DNA of 64,000 bases from Niallia nealsonii (GTDB lineage: Bacteria > Bacillota > Bacilli > Bacillales > Cytobacillaceae): NCBI RefSeq assembly GCF_002835805.1, contig NZ_PISE01000044.1, positions 27,860-91,859 on the forward strand. The letters are read 5' to 3'. A model generated the notes under the pieces. That model did not search any database. It was not told where the DNA came from and was given only the letters and a program-made list of their open reading frames with translations. How positions within the stretch are numbered: the first letter of the stretch is position 1; every line of letters begins with the position of its first letter. This document shows, piece after piece, positions 1 to 9,266 of this stretch. Made by a program: the position numbers and the translations under genes.

Positions 1-33
1 CATAAAACTTTCATCCTCATTCTCTCCTTTCAT

Positions 34-1476
34 TTAATTTAAAAAAGATGTTCCTTTTTTATTAAGAAGAAATTTTTTTAAAAGCAGAAAATATACGATG
101 GCACTTACTGCGATAGCGAGCGATAGCACAGTAGCGCTGGAAAGATAAAAACTTGTGATTGTTTTGATAAAAAAAGCAACCAGTGTAATAAAAACTGCTA
201 ATAGAAAAGGAGTAAGAATGCTTTTCATATAAAGGCTCCATTTTAAATTAATCAGTCTGTCTAACAGCCATCTTCCTAATATAAAATTAATGAGACTAAC
301 TGCAGCATATGTCCATGCAACTACTATTAAATGCTCTGATAAAACAGCTAAAAATAAGGCAACTCCATATATAACCATGAAAATAGCATCCCAATAAAAT
401 GCTAGATTTGCTTTACCTTTTGCAAGAATGATACTCCCATTTGGATTCATCAATACTCGCAAAATTCCTACTACAAGCATTATTTTTAAAATAGGTACAG
501 CATCCATCCACTCTTTTCCAAACATTAATGCAATAAATAAATCAGAAAGGGCAAGTAAACCAATTAACAAAGGAAAAGTAATAAATGCAATCATTTTCGT
601 CATATATATAAAACCATCTGTTAATTGAGCATTATCATGCTGCACCTTAGAAAATACAGGAAAAGCAACCCTAGTGATAATAGGATTAATCTTCAAAACA
701 GGGATTGTCACAATTTGATAGACAAGACTATAAATTCCTAGTGCTTCCATCCCCATAAATTTCCCTATTAAAATAACGTCTAAATTCCCTCCGATTCGAT
801 TAACAAGCCTAGACAACAATTGATATATCCCAAATGAAAAAATCTCTTTACAGCAGCTCAAATCAAAAATAAATGCTGGTTTCCATATCTTTCTGTAGCA
901 CACATAATATAAAAAACCTTTTAAGGAATATAAAATAACTTGTGATGCTACATAAGCGATAATGGGCTCTACGCTGCTCTTAAACAAGAAAACAAAAAGC
1001 AGCAGAAAACTAAGGAGGACAGATACGGTTTCTATTTTTCCAATCGTCTGAAATCTTAACTCTTTTTGCAGTAAATATTGTGCTTGTTGACCCATTGGAG
1101 CAAATAAAAACAACCAGGCTAATAGACTTATCCCTTTAATTAATTCCTTTTCATGAAAAAATGATGCAATTAAAGGGCTTCCTAGCTGCAAAGCAAAAAA
1201 AAGAAAAATTCCAAAAAAGATATTTATCCAAAATAATGTGGATAGTTGCCTATTGGACAGCTTTTCCTTTTGAATAACAGCAGAGCCTATTCCAAGATCT
1301 AAAATAATCTGTGCAAAAATAATCATTGTTGTAAACATGCCAACCATCCCAAACTCTTGGACAGTTAAACTATTTCCAAGGAGCAAAAACTGAATGATTT
1401 GTGTAATAGTAATAATAATGGTAGAAAAACTAGACCATTTAGCACCATTTATAATTTGTGCCTTTATCGGGATCAA
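34..1476 (-). CDS. Polysaccharide flippase, MOP superfamily (TuaB/Wzx-like)
   Basis: This is an integral membrane protein of 480 residues, the usual size for oligosaccharide flippases, with about 12-14 hydrophobic segments along its whole length. Members of this family move lipid-linked sugar repeat units across the cytoplasmic membrane. The TTG start (1474-1476) directly follows the TGA stop of the upstream sugar transferase, and the ribosome binding site (AGGAGAAGG) lies inside the end of that gene, so translation is coupled. The pair of sugar-phosphate transferase and flippase matches tuaA-tuaB of the Bacillus subtilis teichuronic acid locus, but exopolysaccharide export is equally possible because the rest of the locus is outside the window. 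Family is sure; the exact polymer is not. Confidence 0.85.
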   Translation of the reverse strand: MIPIKAQIINGAKWSSFSTIIITITQIIQFLLLGNSLTVQEFGMVGMFTTMIIFAQIILDLGIGSAVIQKEKLSNRQLSTLFWINIFFGIFLFFALQLGSPLIASFFHEKELIKGISLLAWLFLFAPMGQQAQYLLQKELRFQTIGKIETVSVLLSFLLLFVFLFKSSVEPIIAYVASQVILYSLKGFLYYVCYRKIWKPAFIFDLSCCKEIFSFGIYQLLSRLVNRIGGNLDVILIGKFMGMEALGIYSLVYQIVTIPVLKINPIITRVAFPVFSKVQHDNAQLTDGFIYMTKMIAFITFPLLIGLLALSDLFIALMFGKEWMDAVPILKIMLVVGILRVLMNPNGSIILAKGKANLAFYWDAIFMVIYGVALFLAVLSEHLIVVAWTYAAVSLINFILGRWLLDRLINLKWSLYMKSILTPFLLAVFITLVAFFIKTITSFYLSSATVLSLAIAVSAIVYFLLLKKFLLNKKGTSFLN

Positions 1477-2139
1477 TCAACGAGCACCTTCTCCTGTTAA
1501 AATGACTTTTACAGTTTTAGCCAAGATTTTCATTTCCAAAGAAAACTTCAAATTAGATATGTACTCTAAATCGTATTTCAGCTTCTCTTTTGGCGTAATA
1601 TTATATCCGCCATTAACTTGTGCCAATCCAGTTAAGCCTGGTTTTACTGCCAATCTATTAGAAAATCCAGCTATTTCTCTATCAAACTTCGCTGTAAAAC
1701 ATGGCCTTTCTGGTCTTGGTCCAATAATAGACATATCTCCTTTTAAAACACAAAGCAGCTGCGGCAGTTCATCAATCCTTGTTTTACGGATAAAACTCCC
1801 TATTTTAGTAACTCTAGGATCATTTGCCTCTGCCCATTTTGCACCGTCTTTTTCCGCATCTAATTTCATGGAACGGAGCTTGATTAAATAAAAATACTCT
1901 CCCTTTCTTCCTACCCTTTGTTGTATATAGAAGGGAGATCCAGGTGTTTCTAACACAATTAAAACCGCAAATAATACAACAATAGGAGCTGCAATAATTA
2001 TGCCAAGTGATGCTAAAAGAAAATCTAGTATTCTTTTCACCCATAAGTAATATTCAACTTGTTTAGAAATCAAAACCTGGGATCCTTGAACAATGGAATA
2101 TTCATGAAAAATATTAAATCTCTTGTCCCCGCTCATCAT
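1477..2139 (-). CDS. Undecaprenyl-phosphate sugar-1-phosphate transferase (TuaA/WcaJ-like)
   Basis: Bacterial sugar transferase that would load the first sugar phosphate on undecaprenyl phosphate. It has one hydrophobic segment near residues 35-60, then the soluble catalytic domain with the family motifs KLRSM, RKTRIDELPQL and IIGPRPERP, and a C-terminal GLTGLAQVNG. At about 220 residues it is the short, single-membrane-segment form, like TuaA. The GTG at 2145 belongs to the Shine-Dalgarno GAGGTG, so I take the ATG at 2139; the next ATG at 2136 is also well placed. The flippase gene follows with no gap. The 3-gene context is too small to say which polysaccharide is made. Confidence 0.87.
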   Translation of the reverse strand: MMSGDKRFNIFHEYSIVQGSQVLISKQVEYYLWVKRILDFLLASLGIIIAAPIVVLFAVLIVLETPGSPFYIQQRVGRKGEYFYLIKLRSMKLDAEKDGAKWAEANDPRVTKIGSFIRKTRIDELPQLLCVLKGDMSIIGPRPERPCFTAKFDREIAGFSNRLAVKPGLTGLAQVNGGYNITPKEKLKYDLEYISNLKFSLEMKILAKTVKVILTGEGAR

Positions 2140-2263
2140 GCTCACCTCGTAGATATGGTTAATGTAGTGGCCAACCTTGTTTATTAGTATATTCTGAATT
2201 TATGTAGTGAACGTTGAGAAAAAATGAAGGAATGGTAAATGTTTGTAAATATTATAAATTAAC

Positions 2264-2296
2264 AAAAAAAGCGATCATTAATAAATGACCACTTTT
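2264..2296 (-). terminator. Intrinsic terminator after the 2311-2760 gene
   Basis: Read on the minus strand, AAAGTGGTCATT and AATGATCGCTTT form a hairpin with a short loop followed by a run of T. It lies 15 bases past the stop of the hypothetical gene, so that gene is probably monocistronic. Confidence 0.7.
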
Positions 2297-2310
2297 CAAC
2301 AACTATATAA

Positions 2311-2760
2311 TTACTGCTCCAGTTTGTTTGCTAATACAATATTAAACTTTACCTGGTTATCTACCTTTTCTATATTGCTTATTTCCCAATTTTTCGCAAG
2401 CATGTTTTTCAACAGTATAAAATCTTCATTGGGAAGAAGTATATTCATTAAAATAATGCCGGCATCCATATAATCTATTCTTTCTGCTAAATGAAATTTC
2501 AAGCGAAGCCATTTTTTTAACGTTCCTTTTGTAAAAAACACTATTTCATATTTCCCTGCTATTACTTGTTCTATTTTCTGTGGATTACTTTGATAATAGT
2601 TAATCAAAGTATCCCAATCTGGCATCCCTCTTCCACAATTGGCTAAAAAGATTTTATCTCTTTTTTGAAGCGCTTTCAAAATTTCCCGATTAAAATATCC
2701 CTGATTTCTGATCTGTTCAATCATAATAGCATAATTTAGTGGAATTTTTGTCCGTTCCAT
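2311..2760 (-). CDS. Hypothetical protein, 149 residues
   Basis: I do not recognise this protein. It is soluble, without signal peptide or membrane segment, and rich in Lys, Asn, Ile and Leu. It contains a short segment CGRGMPDWDTL near residue 42 and several predicted amphipathic helices. The gene is credible: it has a good ribosome binding site (GGGAGAAG), an ATG start, its own terminator just downstream, and no overlapping better frame. It sits between the sugar transferase and ytkL, transcribed like the former but separated from it by about 170 bases. No function can be proposed. Confidence 0.7.
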   Translation of the reverse strand: MERTKIPLNYAIMIEQIRNQGYFNREILKALQKRDKIFLANCGRGMPDWDTLINYYQSNPQKIEQVIAGKYEIVFFTKGTLKKWLRLKFHLAERIDYMDAGIILMNILLPNEDFILLKNMLAKNWEISNIEKVDNQVKFNIVLANKLEQ

Positions 2761-3055
2761 GCATCTTCTCCCTTCACCAAAATATTTACTACTTATTTAT
2801 TCACTTCCTGCTGCATATATACCTTCTATTCTATTTATTTTCATGCTGATTAAATATATATTTTTACAGGCTGTCCTTAATCAAATAAAAACAGGTATTT
2901 AACCTAAATCTCTATTTTTTCAAATAATCCCTCATAAGATCAAAGGAGAGATAAATCTTTTATTCACCTCGATTAAGATGATTGCTCTAAGGGTATATTG
3001 TAATAATGTCTAAAACGCGGGACGATATCTTTTAATAATGAAGGAGAGGATCTTT

Positions 3056-3745
3056 ATGAAAATTACTTACCATGGCCAATCGACCATCCAAATTTCCACT
3101 ACCAGCAAATCCCTAATTATTGATCCATTTATTAGCGGAAATGATGCTGCGACAATAACGGCAGAAGATATTAAAGTAGATGCAGTTTTGTTGACTCATG
3201 CCCATATGGATCATATTTTAGATGCTGCCCCAATCGCAAAAGCAAATAACGCTCCAATTGTCGCAAACCCTGAATTAGCTGCCTACATGTCATGGAAAGG
3301 AGTAGAAACCATTGGCATGAATATAGGAGGCACGCTTGATTTAGAATTTGCGACTGCAAAAATGACACATGCTTTTCATAGTTCTGGAATTATTGATGAA
3401 GAGAATCAACAAATTTTATATGGCGGAATGCCAGGCGGCTTTATTATTGAAGCAGAAGGTAAAACCATTCTTCATGCCGGGGATACAGGGCTTTTTAGTG
3501 ACATGAAAATGATCGGTGAAAGACATTCTATTGATATTGCTTTTATTCCAATCGGCGACCATTTCACAATGGGTCCAGGAGATGCTTTGCAGGCTGCCAA
3601 ATGGTATAATGCTAAACTCATTATTCCTATCCACTACAATACATTTCCAATCATTCAACAAGACGTGGAAGCGTTCATCAGTAAACTAAAGGAACATGGA
3701 TTAAAAGGTAAAGTACTTCATGTTGGGGAAACTATCGAGCTTTAA
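3056..3745 (+). CDS. ytkL: UPF0173 metal-dependent hydrolase YtkL
   Basis: Metallo-beta-lactamase fold hydrolase of the UPF0173 family; the substrate is unknown. The zinc-binding signature THAHMDH is at about residues 50-56, with the further ligands in HAGDTGLF and the C-terminal PIHYNTFP. The length of 229 residues and the end GETIEL agree closely with B. subtilis YtkL (227). The ATG at 3056 is chosen because GGAGAGG lies 6 bases before it; the in-frame start 18 bases earlier has no such site. Transcribed alone, towards trhO, with a shared two-way terminator. Confidence 0.92.
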   Translation: MKITYHGQSTIQISTTSKSLIIDPFISGNDAATITAEDIKVDAVLLTHAHMDHILDAAPIAKANNAPIVANPELAAYMSWKGVETIGMNIGGTLDLEFATAKMTHAFHSSGIIDEENQQILYGGMPGGFIIEAEGKTILHAGDTGLFSDMKMIGERHSIDIAFIPIGDHFTMGPGDALQAAKWYNAKLIIPIHYNTFPIIQQDVEAFISKLKEHGLKGKVLHVGETIEL

Positions 3746-3761
3746 AAAATTCGTATACAGC

Positions 3762-3815
3762 AAAAAGGGTTGTAGCTTTTCCCCTGATAACAGCGGAAAA
3801 GCTACAACCTTTTTT
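3762..3815. terminator. Strong bidirectional terminator between ytkL and trhO
   Basis: Two 20-base arms (AAAAAGGGTTGTAGCTTTTC and its near-perfect complement) enclose a loop of about 12 bases, with T runs on both strands. It serves the convergent genes ytkL and trhO; the right arm touches the trhO stop codon. Confidence 0.93.
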
Positions 3816-4779
3816 AAATGACATGGCTTTCTTCTTCTAATGCAGCGACTCTCTTTGCTACTTCTTCTGGAGTCATATCATTTGCCTTCACATATAAATT
3901 CCATGGATGTGTACGACACTCATGACTGCAGCTTTTCATATATTTCTCCTCATTTTCCGGTAAACAAAGCATTTTTCTATTGCATTCTGGATTTGCACAG
4001 TTAACATAACGTTCACAAGGCTCTCCTGTAAAAATATCTTTTCCAACAACAACATGTTCCACTCTGTTTACTGGTACACTAATTCTTTCATCGAACACAT
4101 AGCATTGCCCATCCCATAGTTTTCCTTGTATCTCTGGATCTTTTCCATAAGTTACAATTCCACCATCTAACTGTGATACATCTTCAAACCCTTCTCTTAT
4201 TAACCATCCTGAGAATTTTTCGCAGCGCACTCCACCTGTACAATAAGTTAAGATTTTTTTGCCTTCCAACATCTCTTTATTTTCTTGAATCCATTGCGGC
4301 AATTCTCGAAATGTTTCTATCTCTGGTTTAATTGCTCCTCGAAAATGTCCTAAATCGAACTCATAATCATTTCGGGCATCAATTACTACTGTGTCTGGAT
4401 CCTGCAGCTGCTCAAAAAATTCTATCGGCTTTAAATGTTTTCCTGTTAATTGTAATGGATCAATATCTTCCTCTAAGCTTAGATTTACTAGCTCTTTTTT
4501 ATACTTTACATGCATTTTTTTAAAGGCATGACCTTCCGCCTCATCTATTTTAAAGATAGTATCATAAAAACGAGGATCTTCTCTTAGTGCGTCCATATAT
4601 TGTTCTGTCTGCTCAAATGTTCCTGAAACAGTTCCATTAATCCCTTCCTTGGAAACTAGAATTCTCCCTAGCAATCCTAATTCTTTACAAAAAGCTAAAT
4701 GCTCCATTGTAAATTCTTCGGGATTCTCAATTGTTACATATTTATAATAAAGCAACACTCTATATGCTTGGTTCTCCAT
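3814..4779 (-). CDS. trhO: tRNA uridine(34) hydroxylase TrhO (rhodanese domain, UPF0176)
   Basis: Oxygen-dependent enzyme that hydroxylates U34 in the tRNA anticodon as a step to 5-methoxyuridine. The N-terminal acylphosphatase-like part (residues 1-100, with [10 protein letters not shown]) is followed by a rhodanese domain (about 125-220) with the catalytic loop [10 protein letters not shown], and a C-terminal Cys-rich part with CANPECN and CSHEC. The length of 321 residues is typical of Bacillus YbfQ-type proteins. Its ATG is the first codon of the conserved N-terminus. It is expressed alone. Known from family work on TrhO in E. coli and B. subtilis; nothing odd is seen here. Confidence 0.93.
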   Translation of the reverse strand: MENQAYRVLLYYKYVTIENPEEFTMEHLAFCKELGLLGRILVSKEGINGTVSGTFEQTEQYMDALREDPRFYDTIFKIDEAEGHAFKKMHVKYKKELVNLSLEEDIDPLQLTGKHLKPIEFFEQLQDPDTVVIDARNDYEFDLGHFRGAIKPEIETFRELPQWIQENKEMLEGKKILTYCTGGVRCEKFSGWLIREGFEDVSQLDGGIVTYGKDPEIQGKLWDGQCYVFDERISVPVNRVEHVVVGKDIFTGEPCERYVNCANPECNRKMLCLPENEEKYMKSCSHECRTHPWNLYVKANDMTPEEVAKRVAALEEESHVI

Positions 4780-4878
4780 AATTACAACATCCTATTCTAT
4801 ACTTTTTTTGCACTATGTTAATCATACAACAAATATAAGAATAGGAAAAACCCATTGCTTTATTTTACAAAATATACT

Positions 4879-4917
4879 AAAAAGACGGATAATCCTTGTA
4901 TGGATATCCGCCTTTTC
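4879..4917 (-). terminator. Terminator after the DUF975 gene
   Basis: On the minus strand AAGGCGGATATCC pairs with GGATTATCCGTCTT around a 6-base loop, followed by TTTTTAG. It lies a few bases after the DUF975 stop. Confidence 0.85.
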
Positions 4918-4923
4918 TTCAGA

Positions 4924-5601
4924 TTAAAGAAGTTCTTTTTCTTCATCCTTTTTATCAGCGATAATTTCATTATAAAATGCTGCCATAGTTGCACTGTAAT
5001 AAGGTACGAACCATAAAAAACCAATTCCTAATGAGATTAAACACAATATTCCCCAACCAATAAAACTAAGTTGCAGCAAAAAATATTTCCACTTGTATCC
5101 AACCATTCTTTTTCTGCTTTCCGTTATTGCTTCCAAAACAGTATATTCAGGATGGTCTTTTAATAGGTAAAATGTTTGAGAATAAGCTAATCCTTTTATA
5201 ATTCCAGGAATAAGTAATAATAAAGACCATAAAAATACAAAAATCCCTTGCACAATAGATACCCATATCAGCTTTAAAAAGACTTTCCAATCTTTATAGA
5301 CAAAAAATATTTCTTCTAACTTCGGAAGACTGCCTCTTACTAAATTCACGTAAAACCATATGACGCCTATTCCTAAAGGAATTAAAATAATACTTATCAG
5401 TAAGCTGACAAGGGATGCAGCAAGAGGGGTTTGATCTGTGTCTTGCATCACCCAATTAGTAAAACCGCCACTTAAAGGGATTTCAAAAACGAGAGGCAAA
5501 CCTGCATTGATAAGAAATACGATAAATGTCACTGCTACCCCAAGACCCCAATATCCTTTTAATGATAACCTTGCTTCTTTCTTTAATGCCGAAATGCTCA
5601 A
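4924..5601 (-). CDS. DUF975 family integral membrane protein
   Basis: Membrane protein of about 225 residues with five to six hydrophobic segments and the family's internal layout, including the loop around YSQTFYLLKDHPE. DUF975 proteins have no settled function. The start is taken as the TTG at 5599-5601, because AAGGAGGAG lies 6-7 bases before it; the frame stays open 75 bases further upstream but that stretch is highly charged and lacks a ribosome binding site. The gene stands alone between trhO and the EamA transporter, with its own terminator. Confidence 0.85.
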   Translation of the reverse strand: MSISALKKEARLSLKGYWGLGVAVTFIVFLINAGLPLVFEIPLSGGFTNWVMQDTDQTPLAASLVSLLISIILIPLGIGVIWFYVNLVRGSLPKLEEIFFVYKDWKVFLKLIWVSIVQGIFVFLWSLLLLIPGIIKGLAYSQTFYLLKDHPEYTVLEAITESRKRMVGYKWKYFLLQLSFIGWGILCLISLGIGFLWFVPYYSATMAAFYNEIIADKKDEEKELL

Positions 5602-5743
5602 ATTGCAACTCCTCCTTCTATGATGAATATATCCTACCCTCCTGCTTTTACACTTACCTTCTATACTTATTTTCATTTTTAATAATTATTCCAAGCCTTT
5701 TTAAGTTTAAAACGCTCATTTCTTCTTATGATAAGTGTTTCCT

Positions 5744-6649
5744 TTAGAGATTTTGAGGATTAGGATTAGAATTAACTTTTATTTGTCTCTTATGAAAATA
5801 TGTAAAAAGATAACAGCCCGCTATTACCACTGCACTGCCAACGCCTTGTATCCAGGTCATCTTCTCTCCTAAAAATAAAAAAGCAAGAACGGCAGTAAAA
5901 ATTGGATTGAAGTTTAAAAAAACTCCGCTTGTTGTTGCACCTAATTTCTGTACACCGATATTCCACAATACCATACATACTACTGTTGAAACTATTCCTA
6001 AATATAAAATGGATTGAATGAATTTTCTATTTACATCAATAATTTCAAAATCAGCAAAATTAAAAGGAAACATCAGCATAATTCCAAATAAGCCAGAATA
6101 TAAAGTCGACATTAGCGGACTTACATCATAACTCATTGCCCATTTGCTGCAGATAGAATATATTCCCCAAATACATACTGCACCAATCATATATAAATCT
6201 CCTATATTAAACTGAAAGGATAATAAGGAAAAAAGATTGCCTTTTGTCAGTACTAATAGCACTCCTGAAAAAGATAAAAACATTGATCCCATCTGTAGAA
6301 TATTAATCTTTTCCTTTAAAAAAAGAAAAGAGCATACAGCAATAGAAATGGTATTTAACGTTGAGATTAATCCTACATTTGTTGCCGATGTTTTTTCTAA
6401 TGCAAAAAATTGTAGAAGATTAAAAATAAAAACCCCTGTCGCTCCCATTAAAATCAATGGTAGTATTGCTTCCTTTGGAGGATATAGTTTTTTTTCTTTC
6501 CACCATACAATTGGAAGCAGCGTCAACACTCCAATAATCCATCTTAAACTTGTTAAAGTCATGGGAGAAGCATGACCTACAAGAGATTTTCCAAGTACAA
6601 AATTCCCTCCAAATAAAAAGCTCGTTAACAGTAGCAACAAATATGGCAT
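5744..6649 (-). CDS. DMT/EamA family transporter
   Basis: Drug/metabolite transporter of 301 residues with ten predicted membrane helices in two EamA repeats (about 5-135 and 150-285). The first repeat begins LLLTSFLFGGNFVLGK and the second contains the typical end of an EamA half, LGEKMTWIQG. Many homologues export amino acids or metabolites, but the substrate cannot be read from sequence. ATG with GGAGATAATGG just upstream. It is monocistronic; nearest neighbours are unrelated. Confidence 0.88.
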   Translation of the reverse strand: MPYLLLLLTSFLFGGNFVLGKSLVGHASPMTLTSLRWIIGVLTLLPIVWWKEKKLYPPKEAILPLILMGATGVFIFNLLQFFALEKTSATNVGLISTLNTISIAVCSFLFLKEKINILQMGSMFLSFSGVLLVLTKGNLFSLLSFQFNIGDLYMIGAVCIWGIYSICSKWAMSYDVSPLMSTLYSGLFGIMLMFPFNFADFEIIDVNRKFIQSILYLGIVSTVVCMVLWNIGVQKLGATTSGVFLNFNPIFTAVLAFLFLGEKMTWIQGVGSAVVIAGCYLFTYFHKRQIKVNSNPNPQNL

Positions 6650-6783
6650 TCCATTATCTCCCTATAAAAAAGTCATTTTCCTATTTATAAATCTAGTACT
6701 CTACAAATATCTTATCATTATTCTCTTAAAATCTAAATGGCTTAAATAATGAAATAGAAACAACTTAATCGCATTTTGCAAAC

Positions 6784-6828
6784 AAAAAACGATTGCAAAT
6801 TTTCAATCAAACAAAGCAACCGTTTTTT
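6784..6828. terminator. Hairpin with A/T flanks between EamA and DUF3231 genes
   Basis: AAAAAACGATTGC and GCAACCGTTTTTT pair around a loop of about 19 bases, leaving A and T runs on the two sides. It lies 73 bases past the stop of the minus-strand DUF3231 gene and is the most likely terminator for it. Confidence 0.75.
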
Positions 6829-6900
6829 AGCCTGTCAATTATAAAAACATTCCGCTTTCTAAAAAAAAGCTATGTAATCTTTTTTTATTTTATATTACTT

Positions 6901-7926
6901 TTAATGGAACTCGCTTTTTTTATTTTTAACCAATGTAGTTCGGTCTAATATTCCTGGCGGTTGTTCTAACCAACTGTTTTTTATCATAAGATCTGCTCCA
7001 CCTTTAGCATATTGAGCTATCTCAAAGGATAAACGTTCATAGTTTATGGCCAAATCGCTTCTTTGGCTTGCCCCTGCTGCTGCTGAATAATTTCCTATTC
7101 CAGCTGCACTTAATAAACTCATATGAAACATTATCAGTTTATCTGAAAAAGTTGGGATAGTAGAGTTTGTTATTCCTATATCAGCTGACATTGGACTTTG
7201 CAAATTCTCTTCCAATAGAGTATTCATAAAGATTTTTATATGCTTTTGGGCTATTTCCTTTCCTTGCATCATAAATTGCTGTACATCTTTGTTGGCAGAT
7301 GTTTGAGCAAATGCCAAACTAATTTTAGATCCTACATTATTTGTTTGTGTATTCATAAATAGATGGGAAATTTCAATAGAATTTAGTGGACGTTTTTTAT
7401 GAAAAAAATGAAATCCACTTAAATAGCTATTACTATCCACATAATCTTTTGTTTTCGGTACAAGAATATAGGGGGAACGAACTATTAAACCCTTGCTTAT
7501 AAGTAAACTTGTGCTTTTTCTAAATAATTTAGAAGTATCAGCAAGCCCATTTGTGAATATTTCAACGATATCTTCCCGCACGCTCATGGAAAGAAGTCCA
7601 CTAAATGCTAGAAGACCCGCCTTTGCCATATGATTTATATAAAATAAACAAAACGTATCTGTAAATAACGCAGGAGCTTCTAAATTTACATCATTTTTGG
7701 AAAATCCGTATGGTTTTTCATATGTATCCTTCTTAAATATGGTAGCCAGATGATCTACTTGCTTTATAGAAATGGTTAAAGCTAGATCAATAACTGCTTT
7801 TATTTCTGAATCTTCTATATGTTTTTTCATATGACTTAATATACATACAGACATGCTGTTATTCATATAAGAAGTCCAAATACAAGCTATTTCCGATGAA
7901 GTAAGCTTTACATTTGAATCGTGCAT
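6901..7926 (-). CDS. DUF3231 family protein
   Basis: Soluble protein of 341 residues made of two related helical halves of about 165 residues each, as in the DUF3231 family, which has a ferritin-like four-helix-bundle pattern. Both halves begin with a similar LTSSEI / LNSIEI segment and contain matching helices (SMSVCILSHMKKH; VGSKISLAFAQTS). Function is unknown; such proteins are common and often multi-copy in spore-forming Bacillaceae. The ATG at 7924-7926 is preceded by AGTGGGGGG at good distance. That ribosome binding site is also one arm of a perfect 12-base inverted repeat (see 7935-8053), so translation may be controlled. Confidence 0.85.
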   Translation of the reverse strand: MHDSNVKLTSSEIACIWTSYMNNSMSVCILSHMKKHIEDSEIKAVIDLALTISIKQVDHLATIFKKDTYEKPYGFSKNDVNLEAPALFTDTFCLFYINHMAKAGLLAFSGLLSMSVREDIVEIFTNGLADTSKLFRKSTSLLISKGLIVRSPYILVPKTKDYVDSNSYLSGFHFFHKKRPLNSIEISHLFMNTQTNNVGSKISLAFAQTSANKDVQQFMMQGKEIAQKHIKIFMNTLLEENLQSPMSADIGITNSTIPTFSDKLIMFHMSLLSAAGIGNYSAAAGASQRSDLAINYERLSFEIAQYAKGGADLMIKNSWLEQPPGILDRTTLVKNKKSEFH

Positions 7927-7934
7927 AAATAAAC

Positions 7935-8053
7935 CCCCCACTAAAAAGTAATCACCTGTACTCTATTATTTACATATTTTTTATAATTATCCCTTAAGAG
8001 ATAAGAAGCAAAAGTACTTATTCACATGAAAAATCGGTTGATTTTAGTGGGGG
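7935..8053 (-). promoter_or_regulatory. Perfect 12-base inverted repeat that could mask the DUF3231 ribosome binding site
   Basis: CCCCCACTAAAA (7935-7946) and TTTTAGTGGGGG (8042-8053) are perfect complements 95 bases apart. In the minus-strand transcript the second arm to be made contains the Shine-Dalgarno of the DUF3231 gene, so pairing would hide it. This only works if transcription starts upstream of 8053; a promoter inside the spacer would remove the first arm. Confidence 0.5.
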
Positions 8054-8104
8054 ATATTTTGAAAAAAGCTGACTAGAAAATAAAACTATTTTTCCCGCGT
8101 TTTC

Positions 8105-8992
8105 TTATATACTGTCTGCTACAAAAGCAGATTGCATACCTGCTACTTTTGTAGTTGCTTTAAATAATCCACCTGACAATGGATACTTCTCTAACTGCTC
8201 CTCACTCATACCTGTTCTTGCTGTTGTAATATACAACTCTTGCAAATTCCCCCCTCCAAACGTGCAAGATGTAACATTTAAAACTGGCAATTCGATATCT
8301 TCTAATTTCTTGTTTGTATTAGGATTCCACCTAGATACCTTCGAACCACCCCAATGTGCAATCCAAAGCATTCCCTCCTGATCTATCGTCATACCGTCAG
8401 GAAACCCTTCTTCATCAGAAAAATCAACTACTTCCACTGCTTTTCCTAATATAGCCGTATCAAGGGCGAACTCATAACGAAGTACCTTTTGTGTTGGTGT
8501 ATCAATATAATACATATAGTTATTATTTTTATCCCATGCTAAACCGTTGGAAGTACTAATATTGTCTAATTTCTTAGTAAATTCTCCGTTCGTATCTAGA
8601 CAATACAATGCTCCTTGTTCTTTCTCTTCCTTTTTGTTCATCGTACCAATCCAAAATCGGCCATATGCATCACATTTTCCGTCATTTGTTCGATTATCAG
8701 GCAAATTCCTCTCTATTTCTGTTATTAATTGAAGCTCTTCTGTTTGTTCTTGCAAATAAAACAAGCCCTTTTCCAGCGCCACAATTAGCTTATCCTTATT
8801 TAAAGTTGGAACAACGGCACTGACTTGTTGATCCAGTACTATTTCTTTATTTTCACCTGTTGTTGGGTTAAATGCACAAACTTTTTCCCCTTCAATATCC
8901 ACCCAGTAAAGTATTCCGGTTCTCGCATCCCAACATGGACCTTCACCTAGCTCTGCCTTTGCATCTAATACTAATTCGATTTTTTCTGTCAT
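8105..8992 (-). CDS. SMP-30/gluconolactonase (regucalcin-like) family protein
   Basis: Six-bladed beta-propeller sugar-lactonase family protein of 295 residues, probably cytoplasmic. The metal-binding positions of the family are all visible: the Glu in ELGEGPCWD near residue 15, the Asn in NRTNDGKCD (about 103) and STSNGLAWD (about 150), and the Asp in FPDGMTID (about 200). Homologues hydrolyse gluconolactone or related sugar lactones using Ca or Zn. The ATG at 8992 has GGGAG 10 bases before it; the frame's earlier start has no site. A terminator at 9062-9090 isolates it from the flavodoxin operon upstream. Confidence 0.9.
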   Translation of the reverse strand: MTEKIELVLDAKAELGEGPCWDARTGILYWVDIEGEKVCAFNPTTGENKEIVLDQQVSAVVPTLNKDKLIVALEKGLFYLQEQTEELQLITEIERNLPDNRTNDGKCDAYGRFWIGTMNKKEEKEQGALYCLDTNGEFTKKLDNISTSNGLAWDKNNNYMYYIDTPTQKVLRYEFALDTAILGKAVEVVDFSDEEGFPDGMTIDQEGMLWIAHWGGSKVSRWNPNTNKKLEDIELPVLNVTSCTFGGGNLQELYITTARTGMSEEQLEKYPLSGGLFKATTKVAGMQSAFVADSI

Positions 8993-9061
8993 TTTTCCAC
9001 AACTCCCTTTCTTCTCCATATGATATTCATATTATTCACACTATATCCTCTACCATAAAAA

Positions 9062-9090
9062 GAAAAACCTCTTCATTAAATAATGAAGAG
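9062..9090 (-). terminator. Terminator upstream of the SMP-30 gene
   Basis: CTCTTCATTA and TAATGAAGAG form a perfect 10-base-pair hairpin, followed on the minus strand by TTTTTCTTTTT. It could end the flavodoxin operon transcript or act as a leader terminator for the SMP-30 gene. Confidence 0.85.
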
Positions 9091-9159
9091 ACAGAGTGTG
9101 GAAAAATTTCCAACGTGAAAATTCAGGCTGAATGAAAAATTATAACTACCGTAGGAATT

Positions 9160-9258
9160 CCCCTTTTCGAGGAGCAGCCTTACCCTTATTTAGGTAATGA
9201 GCATCGCAAAAAAGGGGAGTGGCAAAAAGAGCGAACGTTTTGCAGAGGCGAATCCTCT
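9160..9258. other. Structured non-coding element, four hairpins
   Basis: This stretch stands out as GC-richer than its surroundings and contains consecutive complementary pairs: CCCCTTTT (9160-9167) with AAAAGGGG (9210-9217), enclosing TTACC (9180-9184) with GGTAA (9193-9197); then GCAAAA (9222-9227) with TTTTGC (9238-9243); then AGAGG (9244-9248) with CCTCT (9254-9258). It lies just past the flavodoxin stop and about 70 bases before a terminator. It could be a 3' UTR structure, a leader RNA or a dispersed repeat; I match it to no known riboswitch. Confidence 0.45.
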
Positions 9259-9266
9259 ATTTGAAC

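Noticed and set aside
1394..1891. 165-codon open frame on the plus strand
   Set aside because: It is antisense to the sugar transferase and flippase genes, with no ribosome binding site and no protein-like pattern.
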